Made by a program: the position numbers and the translations under genes | The notes under the pieces: generated by a model | The model's input: only the letters and a program-made list of their open reading frames with translations | Database searches by the model: none | What the model was told of the DNA's origin: nothing | From: R-RK-3 sp963842775 | GTDB taxonomy: Bacteria > Pseudomonadota > Alphaproteobacteria > Rhizobiales > Rhodomicrobiaceae | Assembly: GCA_963842775.1 (NCBI GenBank) | Contig: CAWJHQ010000015.1 | Coordinates: 62,001-126,000, forward strand | DNA length: 64,000 nt | Reading direction: 5' to 3' | Shown: in pieces, positions 29,481 through 38,526 of the stretch | Layout: every line of letters begins with the position of its first letter | Numbering within the stretch: the first letter of the stretch is position 1

Positions 29481-30485
29481 ATGTATTACCCTCGCATCCT
29501 CGCCTGGACGGGCTTCGTGCTCGCCTTCATCTTTCTCTCGGCGTTCACTGTCTACGCGCAGACGACAATTCTCAACGTCTCCTACGACGTCGCGCGTGAG
29601 CTCTATAAGGACATGAACCCCGCCTTTGCCGACGCGTGGAAGGCCAAGACCGGCGAAACCGTCACGATCAATCAGTCGCATGGTGGATCGAGCAAGCAGG
29701 CGCTCTCCGTCATCAGCGGACTTGAGGCAGATGTCGTCACCATGAATCAAAGCCCCGATATCGACATCCTGGCTGAAAACGGCCTTGTGGCGAAGGACTG
29801 GCGTTCGAAATTTCCAAATGACGCGGCCCCCTACACCTCGATCTCGGTGATCCTGGTACGCAAGGGCAACCCGAAGAACATCAAGGACTGGTCCGATCTC
29901 GTGAAACCGGGCATCCAGGTCGTCATTCCCAACCCGAAGGTCACCGGCAACGGCCGCTACACCTATCTGGCCGCATGGGGCTATGCGCAGCAGACGCTGG
30001 GCAGCGCCGAAGCCGCGCGCGAATTCGTCCGCAAGCTGCTCGCCAACGTCCCTGTCTTCGACGGCGGCGGCCGGGGTGCGACCACGACATTCACTCAGCG
30101 CGCCGTTGGCGACGCTCTGGTCACCTTCGAGAATGAAGCTCATCTCATCGCCACCGAATTCGGCGCCGGCACTTTCGAAATTGTCTACCCGTCCTTAACC
30201 GTGGAAGCCCCTGCGCCTGTTGCAATTAATGATAAGGTCGTGGAGAAGAAGCAGACACGCAAAGTAGCGGAGGCTTACCTGAACTTCCTCTATTCGCCTG
30301 AAGGCCAGGCCATTATCGCCAAGCAATATTTCCGTCCGCGGGACCAGGCGGTTCTGCGCGCCAATGCGGCCAAGTTCCCGGATGTGAAGAGCTTCGACGT
30401 CGAGGCCTTGCTGGGCCCCTGGTCGGAAGTGCGGAAGACCCACTTCGCCGACGGCGCGATCTATGACCAAATCTCGGTGAAATAG
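29481..30485 (+). CDS. Sulfate ABC transporter, periplasmic binding protein
   Basis: 334 aa exported sulfate/thiosulfate-binding protein (Sbp/CysP type). Signal peptide at residues 1-27 (LAWTGFVLAFIFLSAFTVYAQ). Family motifs: LNVSYDVARELYKDMN, INQSHGGSSKQALSVISGLEADVVT, FPNDAAPYTSISVILVRKGNPK, and VIPNPKVTGNGRYTYLAAWG. First gene of a five-gene run ending in a CysB-like regulator; the cysT-type permease begins two bases after its stop. Confidence 0.94.
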   Translation: MYYPRILAWTGFVLAFIFLSAFTVYAQTTILNVSYDVARELYKDMNPAFADAWKAKTGETVTINQSHGGSSKQALSVISGLEADVVTMNQSPDIDILAENGLVAKDWRSKFPNDAAPYTSISVILVRKGNPKNIKDWSDLVKPGIQVVIPNPKVTGNGRYTYLAAWGYAQQTLGSAEAAREFVRKLLANVPVFDGGGRGATTTFTQRAVGDALVTFENEAHLIATEFGAGTFEIVYPSLTVEAPAPVAINDKVVEKKQTRKVAEAYLNFLYSPEGQAIIAKQYFRPRDQAVLRANAAKFPDVKSFDVEALLGPWSEVRKTHFADGAIYDQISVK

Positions 30486-30487
30486 GC

Positions 30488-31324
30488 ATGGCATCAGCCG
30501 CATCCCGCAGAGTGCTGCCCGGCTTCGGCCTTACCCTGGGGTATACGCTAGGGTATCTGTCGCTGATCGTGCTGGTGCCTCTGACGGCGGTGCTGCTGAA
30601 AACCGCGACGCTGAGCTGGCCGCAATTCTGGTCCATCGTTTCCGCGCCGAGGGCGGTCGCGTCCTATAAGCTCAGCTTCGGCGCATCGCTCCTGGCGGCG
30701 GCGATCAATGCCGTATTCGGCCTGATGCTCGCCTGGTCGCTTGTCCGCTACAGCTTTCCGGGCAAGCGCCTGATCGATGCGCTGGTCGATCTGCCCTTCG
30801 CGCTTCCGACCGCCGTCGCCGGCATCTCGCTGACGGCGATCTATGCGGGCAATGGCTGGCTCGGCCAATATCTCGAACCGCTCGGCATCAAGATCGCCTT
30901 CGCGCCGGCGGGCATCCTCGTCGCCCTGGTGTTCATCGGCCTCCCCTTCGTCGTGCGAACGGTCCAGCCCATACTGGAGGATCTGGAGGTCGAGCTGGAG
31001 GAGGCCGCCGCAAGCCTTGGCGCCAACCGTTGGGAAACTTTCAGCCGCGTCATCTTCCCGCTCCTGCTGCCCGCGCTGCTCACCGGCTTCGCCCTCGCTT
31101 TCGCACGGGCGGTCGGCGAATATGGCTCGGTGATCTTCATCGCCGGCAACCTTCCGATGGTCTCGGAGATCACCCCGCTCATCATCATCACCAAGCTTGA
31201 GCAATATGATTATGTGGGCGCGACGGCGATCGCTTCCGTCATGCTGCTGGCATCCTTCATACTCTTGTTCATCATCAACGCGCTGCAGGCCTGGACGGCC
31301 CGCCGCACCGGGAGAAACCGCTGA
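30488..31324 (+). CDS. cysT: Sulfate ABC transporter permease CysT
   Basis: 278 aa inner-membrane permease with six predicted helices; the ABC-interaction loop EEAAASLGANRWETFSRVIFPLLLPALLTG is clear, and the substrate-side segment DLPFALPTAVAGISLTAIYA is characteristic of CysT (CysU). It pairs with CysW, whose ATG overlaps the stop here (TGATG). Passes sulfate or thiosulfate delivered by the binding protein. Confidence 0.95.
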   Translation: MASAASRRVLPGFGLTLGYTLGYLSLIVLVPLTAVLLKTATLSWPQFWSIVSAPRAVASYKLSFGASLLAAAINAVFGLMLAWSLVRYSFPGKRLIDALVDLPFALPTAVAGISLTAIYAGNGWLGQYLEPLGIKIAFAPAGILVALVFIGLPFVVRTVQPILEDLEVELEEAAASLGANRWETFSRVIFPLLLPALLTGFALAFARAVGEYGSVIFIAGNLPMVSEITPLIIITKLEQYDYVGATAIASVMLLASFILLFIINALQAWTARRTGRNR

Positions 31325-32220
31325 TGGCCGGCGCCGTGGCCGCGATCGCGCCGGGCGGCAAGCGCGAATCCGTATTCGAGAAACGGGCGGCGACACGCGA
31401 TCCGCCCTGGGTGAAATGGCTGATCCTCGGCATCGCCCTCAGCTTTTTCGCGATCTTCATTTTTCTGCCGCTGGTTGCGGTGTTCGTCGAAGCCTTCCGC
31501 AAGGGTTGGTCCACCTATTACCGGGCGCTCATCGAGCCCGATGCGCTGTCGGCGATCCGCCTGACATTGCTCGCCGCAGCGATCGCCGTGCCGCTCAACG
31601 TCATTTTCGGTATCTCTGCGGCCTGGGCCATCGCCAAATATCAGTTCCGCGGCAAACAACTGCTAACCACCCTGATCGATTTGCCGTTCTCGGTTTCGCC
31701 GGTCGTCGCCGGCCTCATCTATGTGCTGGTGTTCGGGGCGCAAGGCTGGTTCGGCTCCTGGCTGGGCGACAATGATATCAAGATCATCTTCGCCGTACCC
31801 GGCATCGTCCTGGCGACCATCTTCGTCACCTTTCCGTTCGTCGCCAGGGAGCTCATCCCGTTGATGGAGTCGCAAGGTCCGGAGGAAGAGGAAGCCGCTA
31901 TCGTGCTCGGCGCGTCGGGCTGGCAGACCTTCCGGCGGATTACGCTGCCGAACATCAAATGGGGCCTGCTTTACGGGATCATTCTCTGCAACGCCCGCGC
32001 CATGGGCGAATTCGGCGCGGTATCCGTCGTCTCGGGCCATATTCGCGGCCAAACCAACACTCTGCCACTACATGTGGAGATTCTGTATAATGAGTATAAT
32101 TTCGCGGCCGCCTTCGCGGTGGCCTCGTTGCTCGCACTGCTCGCGCTGATGACGCTGGTGCTCAAAACCGGCATCGAATGGCGCGCCAGCCGTCAGCTGA
32201 GCCGGGAGACGGCGCCATGA
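31324..32220 (+). CDS. cysW: Sulfate ABC transporter permease CysW
   Basis: 298 aa, second permease half. Markers: IDLPFSVSPVVAGLIYVLVFG, the EAA-type loop EEEAAIVLGASGWQTFRRITLPNIKW, and the CysW-specific MGEFGAVSVVSGHIRGQTNTLPLHVEILYNEY. The N-terminal ~30 residues are soluble and basic. Start overlaps the cysT stop; its stop overlaps the cysA start (ATGA). Confidence 0.95.
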   Translation: MAGAVAAIAPGGKRESVFEKRAATRDPPWVKWLILGIALSFFAIFIFLPLVAVFVEAFRKGWSTYYRALIEPDALSAIRLTLLAAAIAVPLNVIFGISAAWAIAKYQFRGKQLLTTLIDLPFSVSPVVAGLIYVLVFGAQGWFGSWLGDNDIKIIFAVPGIVLATIFVTFPFVARELIPLMESQGPEEEEAAIVLGASGWQTFRRITLPNIKWGLLYGIILCNARAMGEFGAVSVVSGHIRGQTNTLPLHVEILYNEYNFAAAFAVASLLALLALMTLVLKTGIEWRASRQLSRETAP

Positions 32221-33305
32221 GCATCGAAGTCAAGAACATCACCAAGTCGTTCGGCGACTTCAAGGCCCTCGACGACGTTTCCCTGGAATTCCCGACCGGC
32301 AAGCTGGTTGCGCTGCTCGGGCCGTCCGGCTGCGGCAAGACCACCTTGCTGCGCATCATCGCGGGCCTGGAATTCGCCGATGGGGGCAATGTTTTCCTCG
32401 ACGGGGACAACGCCTCCGATCGCCATGTGCGCGAACGGCAAGTCGGCTTCGTCTTTCAGCATTATGCGCTGTTCCGGCATATGTCGGTGTTCGAAAATGT
32501 GGCGTTCGGCCTGCGCGTGCGCAAAGGCAAGGACCGGCTCCCCGAAGCCGACATCCGCCGACGCGTCAACGAGCTTCTCGATCTGGTGCAGCTCGCCTGG
32601 CTGCGCGAAAGCGTTCCGGCCCAGCTCTCGGGCGGCCAGCGGCAGCGCATCGCGCTCGCCCGCGCGCTGGCGGTGGAGCCGCGTGTGCTGCTGCTCGATG
32701 AGCCGTTCGGCGCGCTCGACGCCCAGGTCCGCAAGGAATTGCGCCGCTGGCTGCGCAATCTGCATGACGATTTGCACATCACGTCGATTTTCGTCACGCA
32801 CGATCAGGAAGAGGCGATGGAACTGGCCGATCAGATCGTCGTGATGCATCGCGGCCATATCGAGCAGATCGGCGCGCCGGTCGATGTCTATGACCGCCCG
32901 GCGACGCCCTTCGTCTATGGCTTTCTCGGCGCGGCGAATGTCTTCAACGGCACGGTCGAGGGGAGCCATCTTCGCGTCGGCGAGGATCTTCTGCCGATCG
33001 CCAGCGCTGACGCTGCGGACGGCGCGGCGGTCAGGGCCTTCAGCCGGCCGCATGACATCGAGATCGAGGCGGATAATGGCAGTCTCGGCATCAAGGCCCG
33101 GATCAACCGCATCATGAATGTCGGCGGCATGGTCCGGGTTGAACTTATCGGCGACCACGGCGCCAATGGCGGCTCGCCGCCACGGCATTATGAGGCCGAG
33201 CTGCCTCGCGACCGCCTGAGCCGGCTGACGCTGGTGGAGGGACAGGACGTGCGGCTGCGCGCTCCACGCCTTGCCTTTTTCCCGGCGGCAGAGGCGGCCG
33301 AATGA
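32217..33305 (+). CDS. cysA: Sulfate/thiosulfate import ATP-binding protein CysA
   Basis: 362 aa ABC ATPase. Walker A LLGPSGCGKTTLLRIIAGLE, Q-loop VFQHYALFRHMSVFENVAFG, signature LSGGQRQRIALARALAVEP, Walker B LLLDEPFGALD, and H-loop FVTHDQEEAMELAD. A C-terminal TOBE-type domain (VRAFSRPHDIEI) follows. I chose the ATG at 32217 overlapping the cysW stop rather than the ATG at 32178. Its stop overlaps the start of the CysB-like gene. Confidence 0.96.
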   Translation: MSIEVKNITKSFGDFKALDDVSLEFPTGKLVALLGPSGCGKTTLLRIIAGLEFADGGNVFLDGDNASDRHVRERQVGFVFQHYALFRHMSVFENVAFGLRVRKGKDRLPEADIRRRVNELLDLVQLAWLRESVPAQLSGGQRQRIALARALAVEPRVLLLDEPFGALDAQVRKELRRWLRNLHDDLHITSIFVTHDQEEAMELADQIVVMHRGHIEQIGAPVDVYDRPATPFVYGFLGAANVFNGTVEGSHLRVGEDLLPIASADAADGAAVRAFSRPHDIEIEADNGSLGIKARINRIMNVGGMVRVELIGDHGANGGSPPRHYEAELPRDRLSRLTLVEGQDVRLRAPRLAFFPAAEAAE

Positions 33306-34235
33306 ACTTCCAGCAGCTCCGGATCATTCGCGAGACAGTGAGATGCAATTTCAATCTCACCGAGGTCGCCGGAGCGCTGTATCACGTCGCAATCCGGGGT
33401 CAGCAAGCACATCAAGGATCTCGAGGACGAGCTTGGCGTCGAATTGTTCGTGCGCCGCGGCAAGCGGCTGCTGGGCTTGACCGAACCGGGCAAGGAACTC
33501 GCCGCCATCGTCGACCGGATGCTGCTGGACGCCGCGAACGTGAAGCGGTTGGCGGATCAATTCGCCCGCAGCGATCGCGGCGAATTCACCGTGGCCACCA
33601 CCCACACCCAGGCGTGCTATGCGCTCCCCCCGGTCGTGGCGAAATTCAAGAAAGAATTTCCGTTGGTGCGCCTCATCCTGCATCAGGGAAGTCCGACGGA
33701 AATCGCCGCAATGCTGCTCGATGGCGAAGTGGACATCGCGATTGCCACCGAGGCGCTGATCGACAGCCCGGATATCCTCGCCTTTCCATACTATTCCTGG
33801 CATCACGGTCTCGTAGTGCCTGAGAACCATCCCCTGATGGCGGTTTCTCCGCTCACGCTGGAAGCGATCGCCGAGTGGCCGATCATCACCTATCATGAGG
33901 GCTTCACCGGACGCGGGCATCTGGACGAGCGCTTCGCCGGCGCAGGGCTCGCACCGGACATCGTCATGGCCGCGCTCGACGCCGACGTCATCAAGGCCTA
34001 TGTCGAGCTTGGAATGGGGGTCGGGCTGATGGCCTCGATGGCGTTCATCCCGGAACGCGACAAGCCGCTCCGGCTGCTCGATTGCTCGCATCTGTTCGAC
34101 GAGCAGACGTCCCGCATCGGGGTTCGGCGCGGGCGCTATCTGCGCGGCTTCGCCTACCGCTTCATCACGCTCTGCTCGCCCGCTTTGACGGAAAGCGTGG
34201 TGCGTAGCGCGGCCTCCGCCGGTGGCCAAAGCTGA
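33302..34235 (+). CDS. CysB/Cbl-like LysR regulator (frame broken at ~33383)
   Basis: About 310 aa after removing one inserted base. The start MNFQQLRIIRETVRCNFNLTEVA is the hallmark of CysB and Cbl. The frame breaks at CTGTAT[C]ACGTCG; after correction it continues SQSGVSKHIKDLEDELGVELFVRRGKRL, then the effector domain (FTVATTHTQACYALPPVVAKF, VRLILHQGSPTEIAAMLLDGEVDIAIATEAL). CysB-type regulators sense O-acetylserine and activate sulfur uptake, so feedback on the operon it terminates is likely. ATG overlaps the cysA stop. Confidence 0.9.
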
Positions 34236-34377
34236 TCCAGCAGACGGCGCGCGGCATGTTCGCCCCCGCAGTGTAGCGAAACGAAACACGCTTCCCGGAA
34301 ACTGGCGCTGTTTCGAACTTCGCCCTTCGCCGCGCATTATCTGGCGCGGCACGCGGACTAGAAAGGCGAAGGCAACC

Positions 34378-35187
34378 ATGCAGCAGCGAGGGTTGGACAA
34401 AAAGGAGCGCGACGAGGTCGACGACCTGCGCCAAGCCCGCGCTCCGGTGCAGTATGAGGTCATCCGGCAGGAAGGCGAGGCCGAGCTGGAGCGTCCGGCG
34501 GCGTCGCTATGGTGGTCAGGTGTCGCCGCTGGCCTCGCAATATCGGCCTCGATATTCTGCCAGGGCTTCCTGCACTCCCATCTGCCGAACGCCGAATGGC
34601 GGCCGCTGGTTACAAATTTCGGCTATTGCATCGGCTTTCTCGTCGTGATCATCGGTGGTTTCCAGCTCTTCACCGAGCAGACCGTCAAGGCGATATTGCC
34701 CCTGCTGAGTGAGCAAAGCCGGCAGAATTTCACTCGCACGGCACGGCTCTGGGGCATCGTGCTGCTCGCCAATATGGCCGGAACCTTCCTCGCCGCGCTC
34801 TTTGCTACCTATACCGGTGCGGTAAAGCCGGAGCAGTTCAGCGCCTTTCTCGAGATTTCGCGCCCTCTGGCCGCTCTCGGCTTCTTCGAGGCGATGATGC
34901 GCGGCATACCCGCCGGTTTCCTCATCGCCGCGCTGGCCTGGATCATGCCGAACGCGGAGGGCAGCAAGTTCTGGGTGATCATCGCCCTCACCTATGCGAT
35001 CGCGCTTGGCGAATTCGCCCATGTGGTCGCGGGGGCGGCCGAAATATTCCTGCTGCTGATCGGTGGCGAGATATCGGTGGTGAAGGCCTTTGGCGGCCTG
35101 CTGCTGCCGATCCTCATCGGCAATGTGCTGGGCGGGACCGCGCTGTTCTCGCTGATCGCTTATGCACAGGTGAAGGAAGAGATGTGA
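34378..35187 (+). CDS. Formate/nitrite transporter family protein
   Basis: 269 aa FNT channel with six membrane segments after a soluble N-terminus (KKERDEVDDLRQARAPVQYE). Segments include SLWWSGVAAGLAISASIFCQGFL, VTNFGYCIGFLVVIIGGFQLFTEQT, LWGIVLLANMAGTFLAALFATY, FFEAMMRGIPAGFLIAALAWIM, and GLLLPILIGNVLGGTALFSLIAYAQ. The acidic N-terminus and divergent sequence place it with the YfdC-like FNT subgroup, whose substrate is not established. The ATG at 34378 gives family length. Confidence 0.88.
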   Translation: MQQRGLDKKERDEVDDLRQARAPVQYEVIRQEGEAELERPAASLWWSGVAAGLAISASIFCQGFLHSHLPNAEWRPLVTNFGYCIGFLVVIIGGFQLFTEQTVKAILPLLSEQSRQNFTRTARLWGIVLLANMAGTFLAALFATYTGAVKPEQFSAFLEISRPLAALGFFEAMMRGIPAGFLIAALAWIMPNAEGSKFWVIIALTYAIALGEFAHVVAGAAEIFLLLIGGEISVVKAFGGLLLPILIGNVLGGTALFSLIAYAQVKEEM

Positions 35188-35274
35188 AAGAGACGGTGCA
35201 AAGCGGAATGTCCTGGATTTGCGCGCTTCGGCAAACGGCCTAAGGTCCGGCGCGGCGATCTTCAGGATACGGAC

Positions 35275-35805
35275 ATGCACTTTGAAACGACGGACCTGCC
35301 CGATGCGTGGGTCATCATACCGGAGCCGGTGGGCGACGAGCGTGGCTTCTTCGCCCGCACCTTCTGCGCGCGGGAATTGGCGGAGCGTGGCCTGGAGACG
35401 AACTTCGTGCAGCATTCCGTTTCCGCCTCCGCCCGGAAGGGCACGCTGCGCGGAATGCATTTCCAGACCGAGCCGCATGGCGAAGTGAAGATCGTCACCT
35501 GCCTGAAAGGCGCCATCCTCGATGTCATCGTCGATCTGCGCGAGCGATCGCCTACTTTCCGCAAATGGCATGGTTTCGAGCTGACCGGGGAGAATCGCCA
35601 CCGGCTCTATATCCCGAAAGGCTTCGCGCACGGCTTTCAGACGCTGACGGACGATGTGGAAGTCGGTTATCTGATCTCGGCGTTCTACGAGCCGACCGCC
35701 GCGAGCGGCGTGCGCCATGATGATCCGGCCTTCGGGATCGCGTGGCCTCTGCCGGTCACGGTGATTTCGGACAAGGACCGGGCCTGGCCGGATTTCACGA
35801 GCTGA
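35275..35805 (+). CDS. rfbC: dTDP-4-dehydrorhamnose 3,5-epimerase family protein
   Basis: 176 aa cupin-fold epimerase. Motifs: DERGFFARTFCARELAERGL, QHSVSASARKGTLRGMHFQTEPHGEVKIVTCLKGAILDVIVDLRE, containing the catalytic His, and LYIPKGFAHGFQTLTDD. Acts on a nucleotide-linked 4-keto sugar for surface polysaccharide. It may be a sugar-specific relative rather than RmlC itself, since rmlA, rmlB and rmlD are not next to it. Convergent overlap of 11 bp with the DUF4910 gene. Confidence 0.88.
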   Translation: MHFETTDLPDAWVIIPEPVGDERGFFARTFCARELAERGLETNFVQHSVSASARKGTLRGMHFQTEPHGEVKIVTCLKGAILDVIVDLRERSPTFRKWHGFELTGENRHRLYIPKGFAHGFQTLTDDVEVGYLISAFYEPTAASGVRHDDPAFGIAWPLPVTVISDKDRAWPDFTS

Positions 35806-37135
35806 GCGGCGTTTCGGCGGGCGCCAGCAGGCCATGCTCCTCCAGCAGCTTCGCCGTGCCATGCGATGATCGACGAAGGGCAGCGCGGCGCGCTCGGCGA
35901 TATCGAGCAGCGAATATTCCCCATCCGACAGATTGAGCACCCAGAGCATCGCCATGTTCTTGGCCGCGGCGTCCTTGTCTCCGCCGATCGCTCCGTAAAG
36001 CCCTCTCCGGCCGAGTTGCGGTTCGCATTTCGGCAACAGATTGACGTAGCGGCGGTCGTTTTCGACGATGTCGATTGCCGCCGTGATCATGCGGTAGGAC
36101 GCGGCCAGATGCTCGGGGCGGATGAAATCGAGATTGTCCGCTGAGGTATGATATTCGGGGAATGTCCCGAACTGGCTGCGCTCGAACATCCCGACCGGCG
36201 AGATTGAAGCCCGGCGAGCAATATTGGCGCTCGTCATAGCCGTAGGGGAAGAAATCGATGATGTCCGGCGAAGGCGCGGCATGCTTCAGCACATGCAACA
36301 TCGCGCGATCGATCATCGCATCGCCGCGCCGGCTTTTCTTGTAGGTCGGACCGCCGCCATCGCCGACGCAGGACACGGTCAGCCCATGCTTGATCCGGCC
36401 GACATTCGCTTCGTTGCGGGCAAGCCACGTGATCGCGCCGATGGTGCCGGGCGCGAAAATGAAGCGATAGCTCAGCCGCGTCCTCAGTCCCGCCATGGAC
36501 TTGGCCAGCAGGGTCAGCAGCGCCAGCCCCGAGCAATTGTCGTTCGCCAGCGACGGGTGGCAGATATGCGCCGAGAGCAGGAATTCATCCTCCGTCTCGC
36601 CCCGGTGCAGATATTCGCCATAGGTCAGATATCCGTCTGTGAGAGACGCATCGATGACTGCCTCATATTCGCCGTCCGGCAGCGCTGCGAGGCGGTTATG
36701 CGCCATGCAGAAGCCCCAACGCTCGGCGTAGTAGGAGGTGCGGTAGGGGATGAGGTCGGGCTGATCGGGCAGCGTGTGGATGTGCGGCTTGAGGTCCGCC
36801 AGCGGCAATCTCTCGCGGACGGGCGCGCTGTAATTCAGCACGTGCAGCGAATGCTCGCGGAAATCGACGACGCGCTCTCCGGATTCGTTTTTGATATAGG
36901 CGTCGCGAATAGTCCATTCGCGCGGCACCGTCCAGTCGAATACCGGTGTGCCCGTCGGCACTTCGCTAATCTGCAGGTCGATGGCACGGCCGAGGATCTG
37001 CAGCGTCCGCCGCACGCCGTCGCCGGTAATGCTGCGGCAGATCGGATAAAGCTCGGCGGCGAGCGCATAGATCTCGTCGCCGAGCGCGGCGCTGTCCGGA
37101 CATTCGGCGAGCGCGCCTGTTTCGCCGCCTGGCAT
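35795..37135 (-). CDS. DUF4910 aminopeptidase-like protein (two frame breaks)
   Basis: About 446 aa. The N-terminal part YALAAELYPICRSITGDGVRRTL and PREWTIRDAYIKNESGERVVDF is typical of DUF4910/M28-like proteins in polysaccharide loci. Zinc-site candidates: AHICHPSLANDNCSGLALL and the GTIGAITWL segment. A +1 break falls near 36205 and a compensating break near 35865; the middle piece reads FGTFPEYHTSADNLDFIRP, where the final metal His lies, and the end LLEEHGLLAPAET returns to the first frame. It lies 5 bp downstream of the SDR gene on the same strand. Confidence 0.82.
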   Translation of the reverse strand: MPGGETGALAECPDSAALGDEIYALAAELYPICRSITGDGVRRTLQILGRAIDLQISEVPTGTPVFDWTVPREWTIRDAYIKNESGERVVDFREHSLHVLNYSAPVRERLPLADLKPHIHTLPDQPDLIPYRTSYYAERWGFCMAHNRLAALPDGEYEAVIDASLTDGYLTYGEYLHRGETEDEFLLSAHICHPSLANDNCSGLALLTLLAKSMAGLRTRLSYRFIFAPGTIGAITWLARNEANVGRIKHGLTVSCVGDGGGPTYKKSRRGDAMIDRAMLHVLKHAAPSPDIIDFFPYGYDERQYCSPGFNLAGRDVRAQPVRDIPRISYLSGQSRFHPPRASGRVLPHDHGGNRHRRKRPPLRQSVAEMRTATRPERALRSDRRRQGRRGQEHGDALGAQSVGWGIFAARYRRARRAALRRSSHGTAKLLEEHGLLAPAETPLSS

Positions 37136-37140
37136 TGGCG

Positions 37141-38208
37141 TCAGCTTGCCAGCGCCTTGACGCTCGTATCGCGTGCCGCAGAACAATGGCGCAGATCCGG
37201 CCCGATAATGCCGTCGGCCATCAGCTTCTTGATATGACTTATGCGCTGATAGCGCGGGCCTTCGAACTCTTCCAGCGTCAGCCCCGAAGTGCTGTAGGCT
37301 TCATAGAGCTGCTCGGCGCCGCGGCGCGCGTCCCATTGCGGCTTGAAGTCCGGCAGCGTGCGGGCGATTTTTTCGAAGCTCACGCGGTAGGAGCGCGTAT
37401 CGGGGCCTGCATCGGCCGCGAATTCAAGGTGGCAGCCCGGCACAACGTCGGCGACGATCTGCGCCAGATCGCGGATCCGGTAATTATGCTCGCTATGCCC
37501 TACGTTGAAAGCCTGATTGCGGACCCGATGCTCCGGCGCTTCCAGCGCGGCGATGAAGGCGCGCGAAATATCCTCGATATGGGCGATGGGGCGCCAGGGC
37601 GTTCCGTCGGATTTCAGGTAGATCAGGCCCTTGGTGACGGCCCAGGCGACGAGATTGTTGAGCACGATGTCGAAACGCATGCGCGGCGAGACGCCATAAG
37701 CCGTCGCCGGCCGCAAAAATACCGGGCAGAAGCCGTCGTCGGCGAGCGGGGCGATATCGCGTTCCGACCACACTTTGGTCTGTCCATAGGCGGTGACGGG
37801 ATTGAGCGCTCCGGTCTCGTCGATCATCTCTTCGCCGGCGCGGCCGTAATTGCTGCATGACGACGCCATCAGAAAGCGCGACACGCCCGCCTGTTTGGCA
37901 GCCTTGGCAAGGCTCACGCTGCCCTGGTGGTTGATACTGAAGGTCACGTCAGGGTTGAGATCGCCGAGCGGATCGTTGGATAGCGCCGCCAGATGGATAA
38001 CCGCGTCGACGCCCTTGAGGTCGCTTGCGGAGACGTCGCGAATGTCCTTGCGCAGCGCCGGGACCGGCGCGATCTTGCCGCCCGCATCATAGGTGCAGCG
38101 CTCGTAGAGATCGCTATCGCAGCCGGTGACATCATGTCCCGCCCGCAACAGCATCGGCACCATCACGGTGCCAATATAACCCAGATGACCACTGACCAAG
38201 ACTTTCAT
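37141..38208 (-). CDS. NAD-dependent epimerase/dehydratase (extended SDR)
   Basis: 355 aa. Rossmann N-terminus MKVLVSGHLGYIGTVMVPML with GxxGxxG, SSCSNYG serine site, and the catalytic Tyr-x-x-x-Lys in VTAYGQTKVWSE. The C-terminal domain includes WRPIAHIEDISRAFIAAL and AFNVGHSEHNYRIRDLA. Acts on a nucleotide sugar for surface polysaccharide. SDR, DUF4910 and rfbC-like genes travel together in many such loci, suggesting a joint pathway whose product is not known. Confidence 0.9.
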   Translation of the reverse strand: MKVLVSGHLGYIGTVMVPMLLRAGHDVTGCDSDLYERCTYDAGGKIAPVPALRKDIRDVSASDLKGVDAVIHLAALSNDPLGDLNPDVTFSINHQGSVSLAKAAKQAGVSRFLMASSCSNYGRAGEEMIDETGALNPVTAYGQTKVWSERDIAPLADDGFCPVFLRPATAYGVSPRMRFDIVLNNLVAWAVTKGLIYLKSDGTPWRPIAHIEDISRAFIAALEAPEHRVRNQAFNVGHSEHNYRIRDLAQIVADVVPGCHLEFAADAGPDTRSYRVSFEKIARTLPDFKPQWDARRGAEQLYEAYSTSGLTLEEFEGPRYQRISHIKKLMADGIIGPDLRHCSAARDTSVKALAS

Positions 38209-38526
38209 CGATTTGGCCTCTATTCAAAAATAGCAATTCGCGCGCGAGGAATGCTCGCGGTATTTTCCATTTCGCTAAGACCGGATAGCAGCATTCCAGG
38301 CAGTTGGCACCAAAATGTTTATGGCAAGAATGATGGTAGGTATGAATACGCAGACGCACGTGACAGGCGAAGAGAACCAATCTCTACGTGTGAATAAGGA
38401 TATAACGCCATCCTGGGATGCATCATTATCGCTGCACCGGCCGGATGATAGAACCGTCGGCGGCGTGCGGTTTGCGAGGGAATTCTGCCCAGGCGCGGCC
38501 CGCATCGGAGCGGAATTTGACCTCAT
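38209..38526. other. 318-bp divergent promoter region
   Basis: Between the SDR gene (minus) and the O-antigen-ligase-like gene (plus). It contains AT-rich segments near 38225-38280 and 38320-38400 suited to promoters in both directions. Short frames here (for example 38315-38530) show no recognisable protein. No RNA or repeat was identified. Confidence 0.5.

Noticed and set aside
34516..36282. 588-aa minus-strand frame across FNT, rfbC and part of DUF4910
   Set aside because: Only its first ~150 residues are real (the middle piece of the DUF4910 gene); the rest is antisense to two good genes.
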